The notes under the pieces: model-generated
The model's input: only the letters and a program-made list of their open reading frames with translations
Told to the model about the DNA's origin: nothing
Database searches by the model: none
Assembly: GCA_949130485.1 (NCBI GenBank)
Contig: OX422184.1
Location: forward strand, 11,477,996 to 11,541,995
From: Agelas oroides
Taxonomy: Eukaryota; Porifera; Demospongiae; Agelasida; Agelasidae
DNA: 64,000 nucleotides
Reading direction: 5' to 3'
Shown here: positions 44,101-52,743 of the stretch, one piece after another
How positions within the stretch are numbered: the first letter of the stretch is position 1
How the letters are laid out: each line of letters starts with the position of its first letter
Translations under genes and position numbers: made by a program

Positions 44101-47100
44101 CATGTGTAGGACCCTGGTTAGACATACCTTGTGCATCATTCTTGAGTTGTGTACTATGTTTACATTGTAGCTATATATACACATATAGGTGTTAATGAGT
44201 TCATGTAACCACAAACACTTGTAGGGCCCACGTGGACCTTCTAGAACATTCTTGGGACTACTGATTTATATAGGCTGTGTATGATTGATGCAGAGAGAGG
44301 ATTTTGAGTGAGTGACTACATTGGTAGCAGAGGACGGTTAGCAGAACAATTGTGCATCGATTCCACAGATGGCTAACCGCCACATCAGCGTACCGAAATC
44401 GTTCGCCAATGGGGATGCGTCGGAGTGGTTGAAGCGATTCAATATCTGCAGCAGGGCCAATGAGTGGAGCGACGAAACGAAGGCGCTGAAGCTTCCGACT
44501 TTGCTGGAAGGAGAGGCCCTAGCAACATGGTTGGATTTGAGCGAGGAGGAGCAAGCCAACTACGGGAGAGCAAAGACAAGGATGCTCGAGAAAATGACGC
44601 CTATGAATTTTGTAACGCTAGAGGAATTCCACCAGCGAAAACTGCGCCCTGGTGAAGCACTGCCGCTATTCATTCACGACCTGAAGAAATTGCTTGATCG
44701 GGCCATGCCCGACGTTGATGCCACCGCCAGAGGACAACTTCTTCTGCATCAGTTCCTGGCAGGTCTACCAACGGCAGTGAGCAGACAGTTGCGGGCGAGC
44801 GGCGAGACGAAAGAACTCGAAAAGACGATGGAACGGGCGCGACTACTGATGGCGTTAGACGACCAGGAGCACGCCGCGGCGGTGACGACCGAGTACGGTC
44901 AGCTGAAGGAGCTGAAGGAGCAGGTGACGGAGCTCACCGAGCAGGTGGCAGCACTGACAACTAGACGTTACGAAGCAAGTCAGCAACGCTCTGTAGCAAC
45001 GCGATGTTTCAGGTGCAATCGACTCGGACATTTCCAGCGTGATTGTCCCAATCGTCGGCGAGTGAGAGACGACCGCCGTTGTTTCGTGTGCGGCCAGCCC
45101 GGGCACCTGGCAAGGGACTGTCGTCAGGGAAACGACAACGGGGCGCCTGTACTGGGCAGCAGGTGCCCCCGCTATCAGTGAGCCCCCAGGACACCAACAT
45201 TGTAACAGTGGCAGCCGTCAGGACAAAGGCGGCGGTCATCAAGGGTAAGGTGGGAGGCGTGGCGACGGAAATGATGGTGGATTCTGGGTCGTCCGTATCG
45301 ATAGTGCGAAAAGAGGTGTTGGATCAATCCCAAGGAATTACCAAGATACGTCCAGCACCACAGTTACAACTCATAACGGCCTCGGGAGAACCATTACAGG
45401 TTCTGGACCATATCATGGCCCCGGTGAGGATTGGGCAACAGAGTGTATCACACGAGTTTGTGGTTGTCAGCAACCTGGTCACCCCAGCAATCCTTGGGGT
45501 TGACTTCATACAACGGCAAGGGATGCCATTGACGAATGTGCCATTCCCCAGTTCGGTGGACCACCACACTTTGAGTTTCCAGAATGCCCCAGACCCAGTC
45601 TCGCACCCATAGTGGAGGAATACAAGGATCTCTTCAGAACACAACCAGGCATGACGTCAGCTGCACTCCACTATATACCAACCAAGGGTTCCCCCATACG
45701 CGTACCACCACGACGTATCCCTGCTCACTACAGGGAAGAGGTTGAGAGACAGATTCAGGACATGTTGAGCCTGGGGATCATTGAGGAGAGTAGCAGCCCG
45801 TGGATGGCTCCGGCTGTGTTTGCACGGAAGATATCTGGGGAAATCCGTTTGTGTGTGGACTATCGTGAACTGAACAAACAGACAACAAAGGATGCCTACC
45901 CTCTGCCATTGCCTGACGAAGTTCAAGATCGGCTATCATCCTCTACTGTCTTCTCAACACTGGACCTCCAAAGTGGGTATTGGCAGGTACCAGTAAACCC
46001 TGATGACATGGCAAAGACAGCATTCTGCCCAGGACCGGGTATGGGTCTCTATCAGTTTCGGCGAATGCCCTTTGGGCTGACAGGTGCACCAAGCTCGTTC
46101 CAACGGGTGATGGACAAGATTTTCCGAGGCCTGCCATTTGTAACAACCTACATTGATGATGTGCTTATCCACTTGCCGAATGAAGAGGTGCACAAGCAGC
46201 ATCTGCGCCAGGTCTTCCAGCGTCTGCAAGAGACCGGGTTGACACTACGAGGACGTAAGTGCCACATTGGGTTATCGGAAGTATCCTTTCTCGGTCATAT
46301 CTTCTCAGGTTCTGGGATGAGTCCCGACCCAAAGAAGATCAAAGCTGTCCAAGACTGGCCACCACCAGCAGATGTCAAAGCCGTACGCCAATTTTTGGGC
46401 CTGGCATCATATTACCGCCGATATATTCCCTGCTTTGCAGAGATTGCAAACCCACTCCACAAGCTGACACAGAAGGGTGTACCATTCCACTGGACAACAG
46501 ATTGTGCAGATGCTTTTTCTCAGCTGAAGTCCAAGCTTGTGCAGGCCCCAGTGCTGGCATATCCCCGATTTGACCCAGAGGCAAAGATGTTTGTCTTACA
46601 GAGCGATGCAAGTGCAACAGGAATTGGGGCAGTACTGGAGCAAGATGGCCATGTGGTTGCCTTTGCGAGCCGTGCCTTGACCAACTCTGAGCGACAATAC
46701 AGTGTCATTCAGAAGGAGTGCCTAGCTGCTGTGTATGCAACGAAACAGTTCCGTCACTATCTGCTTGGGAGACACTTTCAGCTAATGACCGACCATGCCC
46801 CACTCCAGTGGCTCTCCAGTCAGAAAATGGAAGGGTTACTGTGCCGATGGGCTCTGGCACTCCAAGAGTACGACTTTGACATCGTTTACCGAAAGGGCCT
46901 GCTGAACAGCAATGCTGATGCCCTCTCCCGACGAGAACACGCAGAAGGAGAGATAGATCAGGTGGCGATCACACTTGCATCACATTTACCAGGGGAATTG
47001 CGCTCTGCCCAACAGGAAGATGCAGTAACCAAACAGATCAGCAAGGCATTGTCGGAATCTCATCATCGGCCAAGGACTCAAGCATGGCGAAAAGCCCCAC

Positions 47101-50100
47101 TACGGCGCTATGGCCAATTATGGTCCCAACTAACACTTGTGGATGGGATTGTTTGCCGACAGTATACACCAGGTCCAAGTAGTGATGTTATAACTGTACC
47201 TGTGCTACCAACCGGCCTTCGTGAGCAGGCCCTTCGTCGTAACCATGACATCCCCAGTGCAGGACACCAAGGGGCTGATAAAACACTCCATCGCCTGAGG
47301 CAAGAAGCCTACTGGGTAAACATGGCGAGTGATGTTTACCAACACTGCCACACCTGTGTTGAATGTCAGCGATCAAAGTTACCAGCCCCTACCAGAGCGC
47401 CAATGACAAGTATACCAATCGGGAGACCCTGGCAGATGATTGCAGTAGATATACTGGAGGTACCTATATCGTACAACAACAACCGATACCTACTCGTTGT
47501 CCAAGATTACTTCACAAAGTGGCCTGAGGCAATCCCGATACCAGATCAGACAGCAGCTCGTATCACTTGGGAACTTGTGAAGATCTTTTCGACCATTGGG
47601 ATACCGGACATCCTTCACTCGGATCAGGGTCGGAATTTTGAAAGCCTCATCCTGCAACAGACCCTGAACACCTTTGGGGTGAACAAATCTCGGACTTCAG
47701 CATACCACCCCCAGGGTGACGGCATGGTTGAGAGGCTCAACCGATCACTGTTGCAATTGTTGCGCACATATGTCAACAAGGAAGCAGACTGGGAACGCTA
47801 CCTCCCTCTGGTCTTGTATGCATATCGAACAGCAGTCCACTCAACCACAGGTGTCTCCCCCTTTGAACTCATGTTTGGGAGACAACCTACCCTCAACATG
47901 GCTGAACTCTCCAATGTAACCGCATTTGATCCTGCATCCTACCAGGCACAGCTGCACGCAAAGCTGGCTGAACTCCAAGATCTGGTGGAGTTGAATATTG
48001 CTGAAGCTGCTTGTGAGCAGAAAACAGCATATGATCAGCACTCTGCACCCCGCTCCTTCATGGTTGGTGATGCTGTGTGGTTATCAGTCCCCACAGCAGG
48101 AAAGCTGAGTCCTCGGTGGGAGGGGAAGTGGACAGTCAAAACTGTGCTAAGCCAAATTAACATGGAAATAACAGATGGAAGACGAAACAAGGTCGTTCAT
48201 ATCAATCGCCTACAGCACCGTATTCAGCCAAAACACCATGAGCACCAAAGCGACAGGGTGCCCAAGCGATGGAACCCCCCACAAGTTGATCACCACGTGT
48301 ATGCCCCACCAGACATCCCCGCACCTAACCGGCGATATCCTCTGCGAGATTGGCGCCCTCCGGATCGTTTTTCAGTCTGAATCTCGAGGACGAGCTTCAA
48401 GCAAGAGGGGGCGAATGTAGGACCCTGGTTAGACATACCTTGTGCATCATTCTTGAGTTGTGTACTATGTTTACATTGTAGCTATATATACACATATAGG
48501 TGTTAATGAGTTCATGTAACCACAAACACTTGTAGGGCCCACGTGGACCTTCTAGAACATTCTTGGGACTACTGATTTATATAGGCTGTGTATGATTGAT
48601 GCAGAGAGAGGATTTTGAGTGAGTGACTACACATGCAAAACTCACTGCTTCCATGTAATGATCAAAGTGTTGTACAGCATGCAGCACAGCCATAAGGCGA
48701 AGGGAAGTACCAAGCGATTCATCTCCAATGAGTCCTATGCTCACACTATTGAACAGGCAGTTCCCATCTCCAGTTGACTGAACAAGAGCATATCCACGGG
48801 GTATACACTCTCTTAGCCTCTTTTGCCTCCTGTGCAGGGTGATATATGCATACATGCTTAAGTAAACATTGACATGTGAGTTTGAATAGCAGTATATTAC
48901 CTGATGTCCTGTTTACTAAAGATTTGTCTCACTGACAGTGGAGAAAGGCCTTCCAGAGCACTCATATTCATCGTAGATGAGAACTTTGCTGTCAAAGTGC
49001 AAAAGTCATCCCATGATCCACATCTTCCTTTCAAAGCACTTAAAGCTTGCTCAGCACTCATGCCCTAGGTGCATGCACATAAAATTATGATAGATAGCTA
49101 TAATTTTAAAAGGAATTGTAAAATCATTCACAGTTCATATCTATAGTATAATAGTTGCAGGCTCCTTAAATCTTTGCATCAGTACTAGTGCAAGGATATG
49201 AATTGGTGTACTGTCAAGCCTGATCAACCTATGCCTCACTGTACATGCAGTTTTCCATTGTAGTATTGCATACCAAGAATTAGCATATTGCATGGTGGTT
49301 GCTGCCAATAGGAACAAAATAATAACAGACAAAAGCATGTTGCAATAATTTATGCAGCATATAAGCTACCTACTTCCTTCCTATAAATCAGTATTAGAGA
49401 TTTGAAGTGAAAATAGGGAAGTGCCATTGACTGTGTTGGATGCATTTAACTTGGATATGTGTGGTTTGATTTGACAGCTTACATTAATTGTGCTTCCTTG
49501 CACATCCTGCTTCTCAATACATGAGAACATGCTTACCTGAACATGTCATTGAACTGTATGCATAAAAAAAATGACGTTTAACTTCACAGCTTACATTTTT
49601 GCTTTCCTGCACACTCTGCTTCTCATCAATCTACAAACATGGTAAGCATAACATACTTAAGTACATGTACCCACAAGCAGTGATGGCTTACATTTTTGCT
49701 TTCCTGCACATCCTGCTTCTCAAAGTTCTCATCAACCTACATGAGAACATGCTTATCTGAACATGTCATTGAACTGTATGCATAAAAAATGACTATCAGA
49801 TGCTTTTAACTTCACAGCTTACATTTTTGCTTTCCTGCACACCCTGCTTCTCATCAATCTACAAACATGGTAAGCATAACATATACTTAAGTACATGTAC
49901 CCACAAGCAGTGATGGCTTACATTTGTTCTCATGGGTTTTTCTGGGCTGGGTTCATCTGAGTCGGGTTGCTCTGGGCAGGATTCCTCTGCACCAGGTTCT
50001 TCTGAGCCAGGTTCCTCTGGGCTGGATTCATACTCATCACTGGAACTTGAAATAGGGATAGGATGGTAGTCTATGACAGGTTCAACAGTTGAAGATAGTA

Positions 50101-51632
50101 TTCCTTTACCATATTATGTGCATTCCCTCAGTCTCTGGGTGCTGTAGGAATGCCTTTAACACAAGCTGCAGTTGGATCACAGAGTGTTTGTGGCCACCTA
50201 AATGGAATGGAAGACATTACCAGTTATGTGTAAACTGAGTCTGTAGCTATCATGCTTATAGTGTGGGGCCAACTAGCACATTCACCATCTTGCGTAATAT
50301 ATAGTTAACTCTTGCCTTATGGACAGGGGTTTGGGGGCATAAAAGGCACAGAATTTGGCCACCATTTTGGCTTGTTTGATTCTGTGTAAAAGTTACGTCT
50401 TCCTGTAGATGCAATGGCAGTAATTAACATGTAAAGTCTTACAGGGTACCAGTCTTCATCACTAACCCAATGGATTGATTATTTCTGGAATGATCTTCCG
50501 TAGAGTCTCTAGGTTGTACATAGTTGGATCCCTTGAGGGGAGACTAATTGGCCTCTTGATGAGAGGATGCTGCACTTGAGCTTTATTCCCTGTATAGATA
50601 TTCACAGTCACTATGTTCTCCACTGTCACTGTGTATTTGTATACCTTCAACATTGGGAAGGAAACACCTCCCATGCAGTGCTACTTCTTTAAATTTGTCT
50701 GCCACACTGGTTATGAAGGGTTTCATGTGTTCAGGTCCTGCCATGTAGGATTCGTAAGAACATGTCATTTGTACATGCACTAAATAGCTACATCAGGTCA
50801 CCTTACCTTCCCAAACAACTTGGGCGGTGGTAGGCTGCATGTACAACACCACTACACTTGGTTCATGGTGTGGTGTTTGCTTCATCCAGTGCTGTACCTA
50901 TAGGTATTATTATTAAGCAAAATAATCACCAAAAATTAGGTGAACCAGCTATAGGACTAAATCAGCTAACCATTGTGTAGTACTACATGACACAAGAATA
51001 ATACCTTTGCTGGAGGAGGAGCTGAAGCCCCATCACTTTCCTTTTGCATCTGAAATGAAAATCATAACTTTTACACTGAAGACAGATGTGATACTCTGTA
51101 GAATACTATGTAACTAATACGAATGCATGCACTAGTTTCTAGCTGCCTTTACTAAAGCAGAAACTGTACTGACCATTAGACCAAAGTCTAATCTGGTCAT
51201 ATGGTTTACTTAAAATTTATTTGCCAGGCAGGCTCCGTTTTTCTAACGTGGCCACAACCAACACCTAGAAGAAGCATCATGAACATAACTGTACCATAAG
51301 TGTCATCAAGAACACATGACGATATCATCACTAAAAGTTACATCATCATGTGTTCTTGATGTCATGTATAAAACTATGGATCAGCAGTCTACATCTAGCC
51401 TCATTCCCAGGCCCTCCCAAGAAATTGGAAAAGTGCCTCGTCACACTATCTTCCGAGTATTGTATCTTGTCACTATAACAAGAATCCTGGTGCAAGCTCC
51501 CCCCAACCCCCCCCCCCACACACACACACACATACACACGTATACATACACACACAGCATGCTTTGCAACAGATTTGGAACCTGCACTTAGCTAGCTACC
51601 TCTCTGGTAGTGGAGTCAACAGCGTCGGCCAT
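40683..51632 (-). CDS. Multi-exon OTU - PHD - Ulp1 - SET protein gene
   Basis: I can join 25 minus-strand coding exons, all with GT/AG ends and agreeing phases, from an ATG at 51,632 to TAG at 40,683-40,685. Exons: 51,600-51,632; 51,005-51,049; 50,807-50,897; 50,645-50,737; 50,467-50,574; 50,110-50,197; 49,922-50,045; 49,823-49,858; 49,692-49,736; 49,595-49,630; 48,901-49,064; 48,646-48,829; 43,873-44,041; 43,583-43,807; 43,279-43,516; 43,110-43,211; 42,848-43,047; 42,297-42,344; 41,855-41,972; 41,721-41,789; 41,458-41,573; 41,369-41,402; 41,230-41,290; 40,965-41,145; 40,683-40,896. Domains in order: OTU/vertnin-like (about residues 288-480), PHD (500-550), Ulp1 (about 560-735), SET (785-935). 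The product probably edits ubiquitin/SUMO marks and methylates histone or another lysine, but this is inferred. Exon 42,848-43,047 carries a 14-nt duplication that breaks the frame. A retrotransposon occupies the intron before 44,041. Confidence 0.8.
41721..43211 (-). other. Ulp1-type (C48) cysteine protease exons
   Basis: Five exons carry the ordered Ulp1 landmarks. 43,110-43,211 has LYPGNGVSDAIIDVFSR (a weak match to the W-L-N-D-x-x-I-x block). 42,297-42,344 has AWHWILVAVHLPSGK with the catalytic His. 41,855-41,972 has AFVLDSMKVGRYEGVVTTLQ with the Asp. 41,721-41,789 has NQRGGVDCGIHVLHNMELL with the Gln and the nucleophile Cys in D-C-G. In SUMO/NEDD8 proteases these four residues form the active site. 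The exon 42,848-43,047 between them contains the frame-breaking duplication. Confidence 0.82.
42978..43004 (-). repeat. 14-nt tandem duplication breaking the Ulp1 exon
   Basis: On the plus strand TTCCATATGTCAA occurs at 42,978-42,990 and 42,992-43,004. With one copy removed the exon 42,848-43,047 has the phase its neighbours need, and with both the frame meets TGA. Confidence 0.75.
43279..43516 (-). other. PHD finger exon
   Basis: The exon encodes CCAKCVNCETEDCEEWVQCD then VCQVWYHCVCVGVSPLYF and FVCCRD. The spacing C-x2-C, C, C-x2-C, H-x2-C and C-x-x-C with W at the -2 position of the third pair matches a PHD zinc finger, which usually reads histone H3 tails. The upstream intron (43,517-43,582, 66 nt) and downstream intron (43,212-43,278, 67 nt) were placed by splice sites and phase. 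Confidence 0.8.
44105..44320 (+). repeat. 5' LTR
   Basis: 216 bp, TGTAGGACCC...GACTACA. A TATA-like CTATATATACACATA near 44,172 is a possible core promoter. Same sequence as the 3' LTR. Confidence 0.92.
44322..44337 (+). promoter_or_regulatory. Primer-binding site (initiator tRNA-Met)
   Basis: TGGTAGCAGAGGACGG starts two bases after the 5' LTR. It is the complement of the usual initiator tRNA-Met 3' end apart from one base. Confidence 0.85.
44369..45181 (+). CDS. gag: Retrotransposon Gag
   Basis: 270 residues from ATG at 44,369 to TGA at 45,179-45,181. The N-terminal half resembles a capsid domain (ANEWSDETKALKLPTLLEGE, FVTLEEFHQRKLRPGEAL, ARGQLLLHQFLAGLP). A coiled-coil stretch of LKELKEQVTELTEQVAAL follows. 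Then come two zinc knuckles, CFRCNRLGHFQRDC and CFVCGQPGHLARDC. It should form the particle and bind RNA. The slippery heptamer and stem-loop lie in its last 20 codons, so most ribosomes should make Gag and some should shift into the protease frame. Confidence 0.92.
   Translation: MANRHISVPKSFANGDASEWLKRFNICSRANEWSDETKALKLPTLLEGEALATWLDLSEEEQANYGRAKTRMLEKMTPMNFVTLEEFHQRKLRPGEALPLFIHDLKKLLDRAMPDVDATARGQLLLHQFLAGLPTAVSRQLRASGETKELEKTMERARLLMALDDQEHAAAVTTEYGQLKELKEQVTELTEQVAALTTRRYEASQQRSVATRCFRCNRLGHFQRDCPNRRRVRDDRRCFVCGQPGHLARDCRQGNDNGAPVLGSRCPRYQ
45127..45189 (+). promoter_or_regulatory. Programmed -1 frameshift signal (gag to protease)
   Basis: GGGAAAC (45,127-45,133) is in the right register: gag codons GGA AAC are read at 45,128-45,133. 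After a 6-nt spacer, GGGGCGCCTG (45,140-45,149) pairs with CAGGTGCCCC (45,160-45,169), with nine Watson-Crick pairs and one G-U, around a 10-nt loop. The loop sequence CTGGG (45,152-45,156) can pair with CCCAG (45,185-45,189), which would make an H-type pseudoknot across the gag stop codon. The same heptamer type is used by several retroviruses for this purpose. Confidence 0.8.
45134..45612 (+). CDS. Retrotransposon aspartic protease
   Basis: The frame is -1 relative to gag and is open from before 45,043, so translation enters it by frameshift at 45,133. It contains MMVDSGSSVSIVRKEVL, with the D-S-G active site near 45,279-45,287, and then VSHEFVVVSNLVTPAILGVD, the second half of the protease fold. 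It ends at TAG 45,610-45,612. It cleaves the polyprotein. The next coding frame (pol) lies a further -1. Confidence 0.85.
45504..48380 (+). CDS. pol: Pol: reverse transcriptase, RNase H, integrase
   Basis: The frame opens at 45,504, overlaps protease by 108 nt, and ends with TGA at 48,378-48,380. From EEYKDLF (45,615) it has: RT with RLCVDYRELNKQTTKDAYPL, FGLTGAPSSFQRVMDKIF and TTYIDDVLIH (YIDD near 46,150); RNase H with VLQSDASATGIGAVLEQDG and ALSRRE; integrase with the HHCC zinc module (NHDIPSAGHQGADKTLHR and CHTCVECQ), the three acidic residues (VDILE near 47,447; HSDQGRNF near 47,620; GMVERLN near 47,735) and a chromatin/GPF-like tail RWEGKWTVKTVLS. No internal stop was found over more than 920 codons. 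It appears intact. How protease and pol are joined is unclear, because no standard heptamer is visible in the 108-nt overlap. Confidence 0.93.
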   Translation, partial: LHTTARDAIDECAIPQFGGPPHFEFPECPRPSLAPIVEEYKDLFRTQPGMTSAALHYIPTKGSPIRVPPRRIPAHYREEVERQIQDMLSLGIIEESSSPWMAPAVFARKISGEIRLCVDYRELNKQTTKDAYPLPLPDEVQDRLSSSTVFSTLDLQSGYWQVPVNPDDMAKTAFCPGPGMGLYQFRRMPFGLTGAPSSFQRVMDKIFRGLPFVTTYIDDVLIHLPNEEVHKQHLRQVFQRLQETGLTLRGRKCHIGLSEVSFLGHIFSGSGMSPDPKKIKAVQDWPPPADVKAVRQFLGLASYYRRYIPCFAEIANPLHKLTQKGVPFHWTTDCADAFSQLKSKLVQAPVLAYPRFDPEAKMFVLQSDASATGIGAVLEQDGHVVAFASRALTNSERQYSVIQKECLAAVYATKQFRHYLLGRHFQLMTDHAPLQWLSSQKMEGLLCRWALALQEYDFDIVYRKGLLNSNADALSRREHAEGEIDQVAITLASHLPGELRSAQQEDAVTKQISKALSESHHRPRTQAWRKAPLRRYGQLWSQLTLVDGIVCRQYTPGPSSDVITVPVLPTGLREQALRRNHDIPSAGHQGADKTLHRLRQEAYWVNMASDVYQHCHTCVECQRSKLPAPTRAPMTSIPIGRPWQMIAVDILEVPISYNNNRYLLVVQDYFTKWPEAIPIPDQTAARITWELVKIFSTIGIPDILHSDQGRNFESLILQQTLNTFGVNKSRTSAYHPQGDGMVERLNRSLLQLLRTYVNKEADWERYLPLVLYAYRTAVHSTTGVSPFELMFGRQPTLNMAELSNVTAFDPASYQAQLHAKLAELQDLVELNIAEAACEQKTAYDQHSAPRSFMVGDAVWLSVPTAGKLSPRWEGKWTVKTVLSQINMEITDGRRNKVVHINRLQHRIQPKHHEHQSDRVPKRWNPPQVDHHVYAPPDIPAPNRRYPLRDWRPPDRFSV
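48399..48415 (+). promoter_or_regulatory. Polypurine tract
   Basis: AAGCAAGAGGGGGCGAA lies directly before the 3' LTR. It would prime plus-strand DNA synthesis. Confidence 0.8.
48416..48631 (+). repeat. 3' LTR
   Basis: 216 bp, identical by eye to 44,105-44,320. Confidence 0.92.
48646..48829 (-). other. OTU / vertnin-like catalytic exon
   Basis: The exon encodes RQKRLRECIPRGYALVQSTG followed by DGNCLFNSVSIGLIGDESLG. D-G-N-C-L-F is the catalytic Cys motif of OTU proteases and of the related vertnin-like domain. The downstream exons 43,873-44,041 and 43,583-43,807 continue with FPTKEELVCYTLQQET, WLQVQFLAGSLQRPIYQL and ISIMWLQ, as in vertnin-like proteins. The catalytic His is not identified with certainty. 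Boundaries: acceptor at 48,830 (CCCTGCACAG) and donor GTGAGT at 48,640-48,645. Confidence 0.75.
49483..49858 (-). repeat. Ladder of duplicated mini-exons
   Basis: Three mini-exons of 36, 45 and 36 nt (49,823-49,858; 49,692-49,736; 49,595-49,630) encode variants of IDEKQxVQESKN. Each is preceded by TTGTAG or ATGTAG and followed by GTAAGC, and each has phase 0, so any number can be included without changing frame. A fourth copy at 49,483-49,518 has lost the acceptor AG and is degenerate. The intron sequence around them is duplicated as well (TAAGCATAACATA...TACATGTACCC). They join the acidic exon (49,922-50,045, residues such as SSPEEPGSEEPGAEES) to the OTU part. Confidence 0.75.
51396..51560. 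mobile_element. Single terminus of the TAGCCTCRTTCCC family and a CA-rich run
   Basis: TAGCCTCATTCCCAGGCCCT starts at 51,396 without an inverted partner nearby. A C-rich and (CA)n tract follows at 51,499-51,556. Both lie in the first intron of the minus-strand gene. Confidence 0.5.
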
Positions 51633-51730
51633 CGTATTAATAGTGATCCACGTGCAGTGTAATTATCGTTACTAGCCACTAATCGCAGCAGTAAAAATGT
51701 ATACTGTCTACAGTTAAAAACACCACTCTA

Positions 51731-51945
51731 CAGCATGCAGCAGTATGTCAGTAATGACCACAGCATGCAGCAATATGTCATCGCAGCAGTACAAATATCA
51801 TTCCACAGCATGCAGCAGTACAAATATTACTTCGGACCACAGTACAAATACAACTTCACAACAATGTCAACATGCAGCAGTACAAATACAGCTCCACAGC
51901 ATACAGCAGTACAACTACATCTCCACAACATGCAGCAATAATAGT
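51731..51945. repeat. Short tandem repeat of CAGCATGCAGCAGTACAAATA
   Basis: About eight imperfect units of 20-30 nt built on CACAGCATGCAGCAGTACAA fill the segment. It lies just upstream of the start codon of the gene at 51,632 and might be close to its promoter. Confidence 0.75.
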
Positions 51946-52083
51946 CATAATTATGCATCTTGTGGAATACTTTATGATGATGTGTGGCACATGGTTCAAA
52001 ATGAGCTGCCGTGTTTGTAGCTAGCTACACCAATCCACTTGAAACTCTTTCACTCTTCATTCAGCCTGAAGAGAAAGTGACAG

Positions 52084-52738
52084 CAGTGGCGGATCTAGAA
52101 ATTTAGAAAGAGGGGCCGAAAATTTTTAGGTTGCCACGCCCACTTTCGGTCACGTGAACGCATTCAAACAAAATATAGCTGGAAGGCCGAACCGAGGGGT
52201 CCGTCACAAAAGAAATCTCGTACACTGTCCGACAGTGTTGTTTTAGTTAACTATAACTTTAGCTAAATACATTTTAGTATGGCCTTTTTAAAATTTAGTT
52301 AACCAAAACTACAACTAACTAAAAATTTTTGCTAAGCTGGGAACTATAACTAAAATATCCAAGAACATACAAGAAGAAACCTGTCAGCAGAAATCCAAAC
52401 TGAAATCCAGAAATCCACTGTGAAATCCAGAATCCACTCTGAAATCCGAAATCCATGTGAAATCCAGTGAATTTCGAAATCTCGTACGCCGAGGCGCGCC
52501 GTGGCGGACCCCTCGGGCCGAACTGAATATCTCGAAGCAACTCTAGGCCTAGTCAAACGTCTGGAGATCAGTAAGGAACTGATACGTGAGTGTGTAACTG
52601 TGCCTGGTTGTTGTTGCTGCATGCCACTGCTGCATAATCATTTGATGGACTCGTGCAGTTATGTACGCAAAATACATTACTAGCCGCCAAAGGGGGGTGC
52701 ATTTGCACCCCCCTTACCCCCCCCTAAATCCGCCACTG
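52084..52738. mobile_element. hAT-like non-autonomous element, 5-bp duplication
   Basis: CAGTGGCGGATCTAG at the left end matches CTAAATCCGCCACTG at the right with one mismatch. GACAG is repeated at 52,079-52,083 and 52,739-52,743. The CAGTGGCGG start is typical of hAT non-autonomous elements, but hAT usually makes 8-bp duplications, so the family is unsure. A 72-nt segment inside (about 52,229-52,305) is shared, inverted, with 55,910-55,985. Confidence 0.75.
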
Positions 52739-52743
52739 GACAG

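Larger units (their letters stand above)
44105..48631 (+). mobile_element. Complete Ty3/gypsy LTR retrotransposon
   Basis: Two LTRs of 216 bp (44,105-44,320 and 48,416-48,631) are identical by eye and begin TG and end CA. CATG is duplicated at 44,101-44,104 and 48,632-48,635. A primer-binding site TGGTAGCAGAGGACGG (44,322-44,337) fits the 3' end of initiator tRNA-Met. A polypurine tract (AAGCAAGAGGGGGCGAA) ends at 48,415. Inside are gag, protease and pol. Identical LTRs mean it is young. It lies in antisense orientation inside an intron of the minus-strand OTU-PHD-Ulp1-SET gene. Confidence 0.95.
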
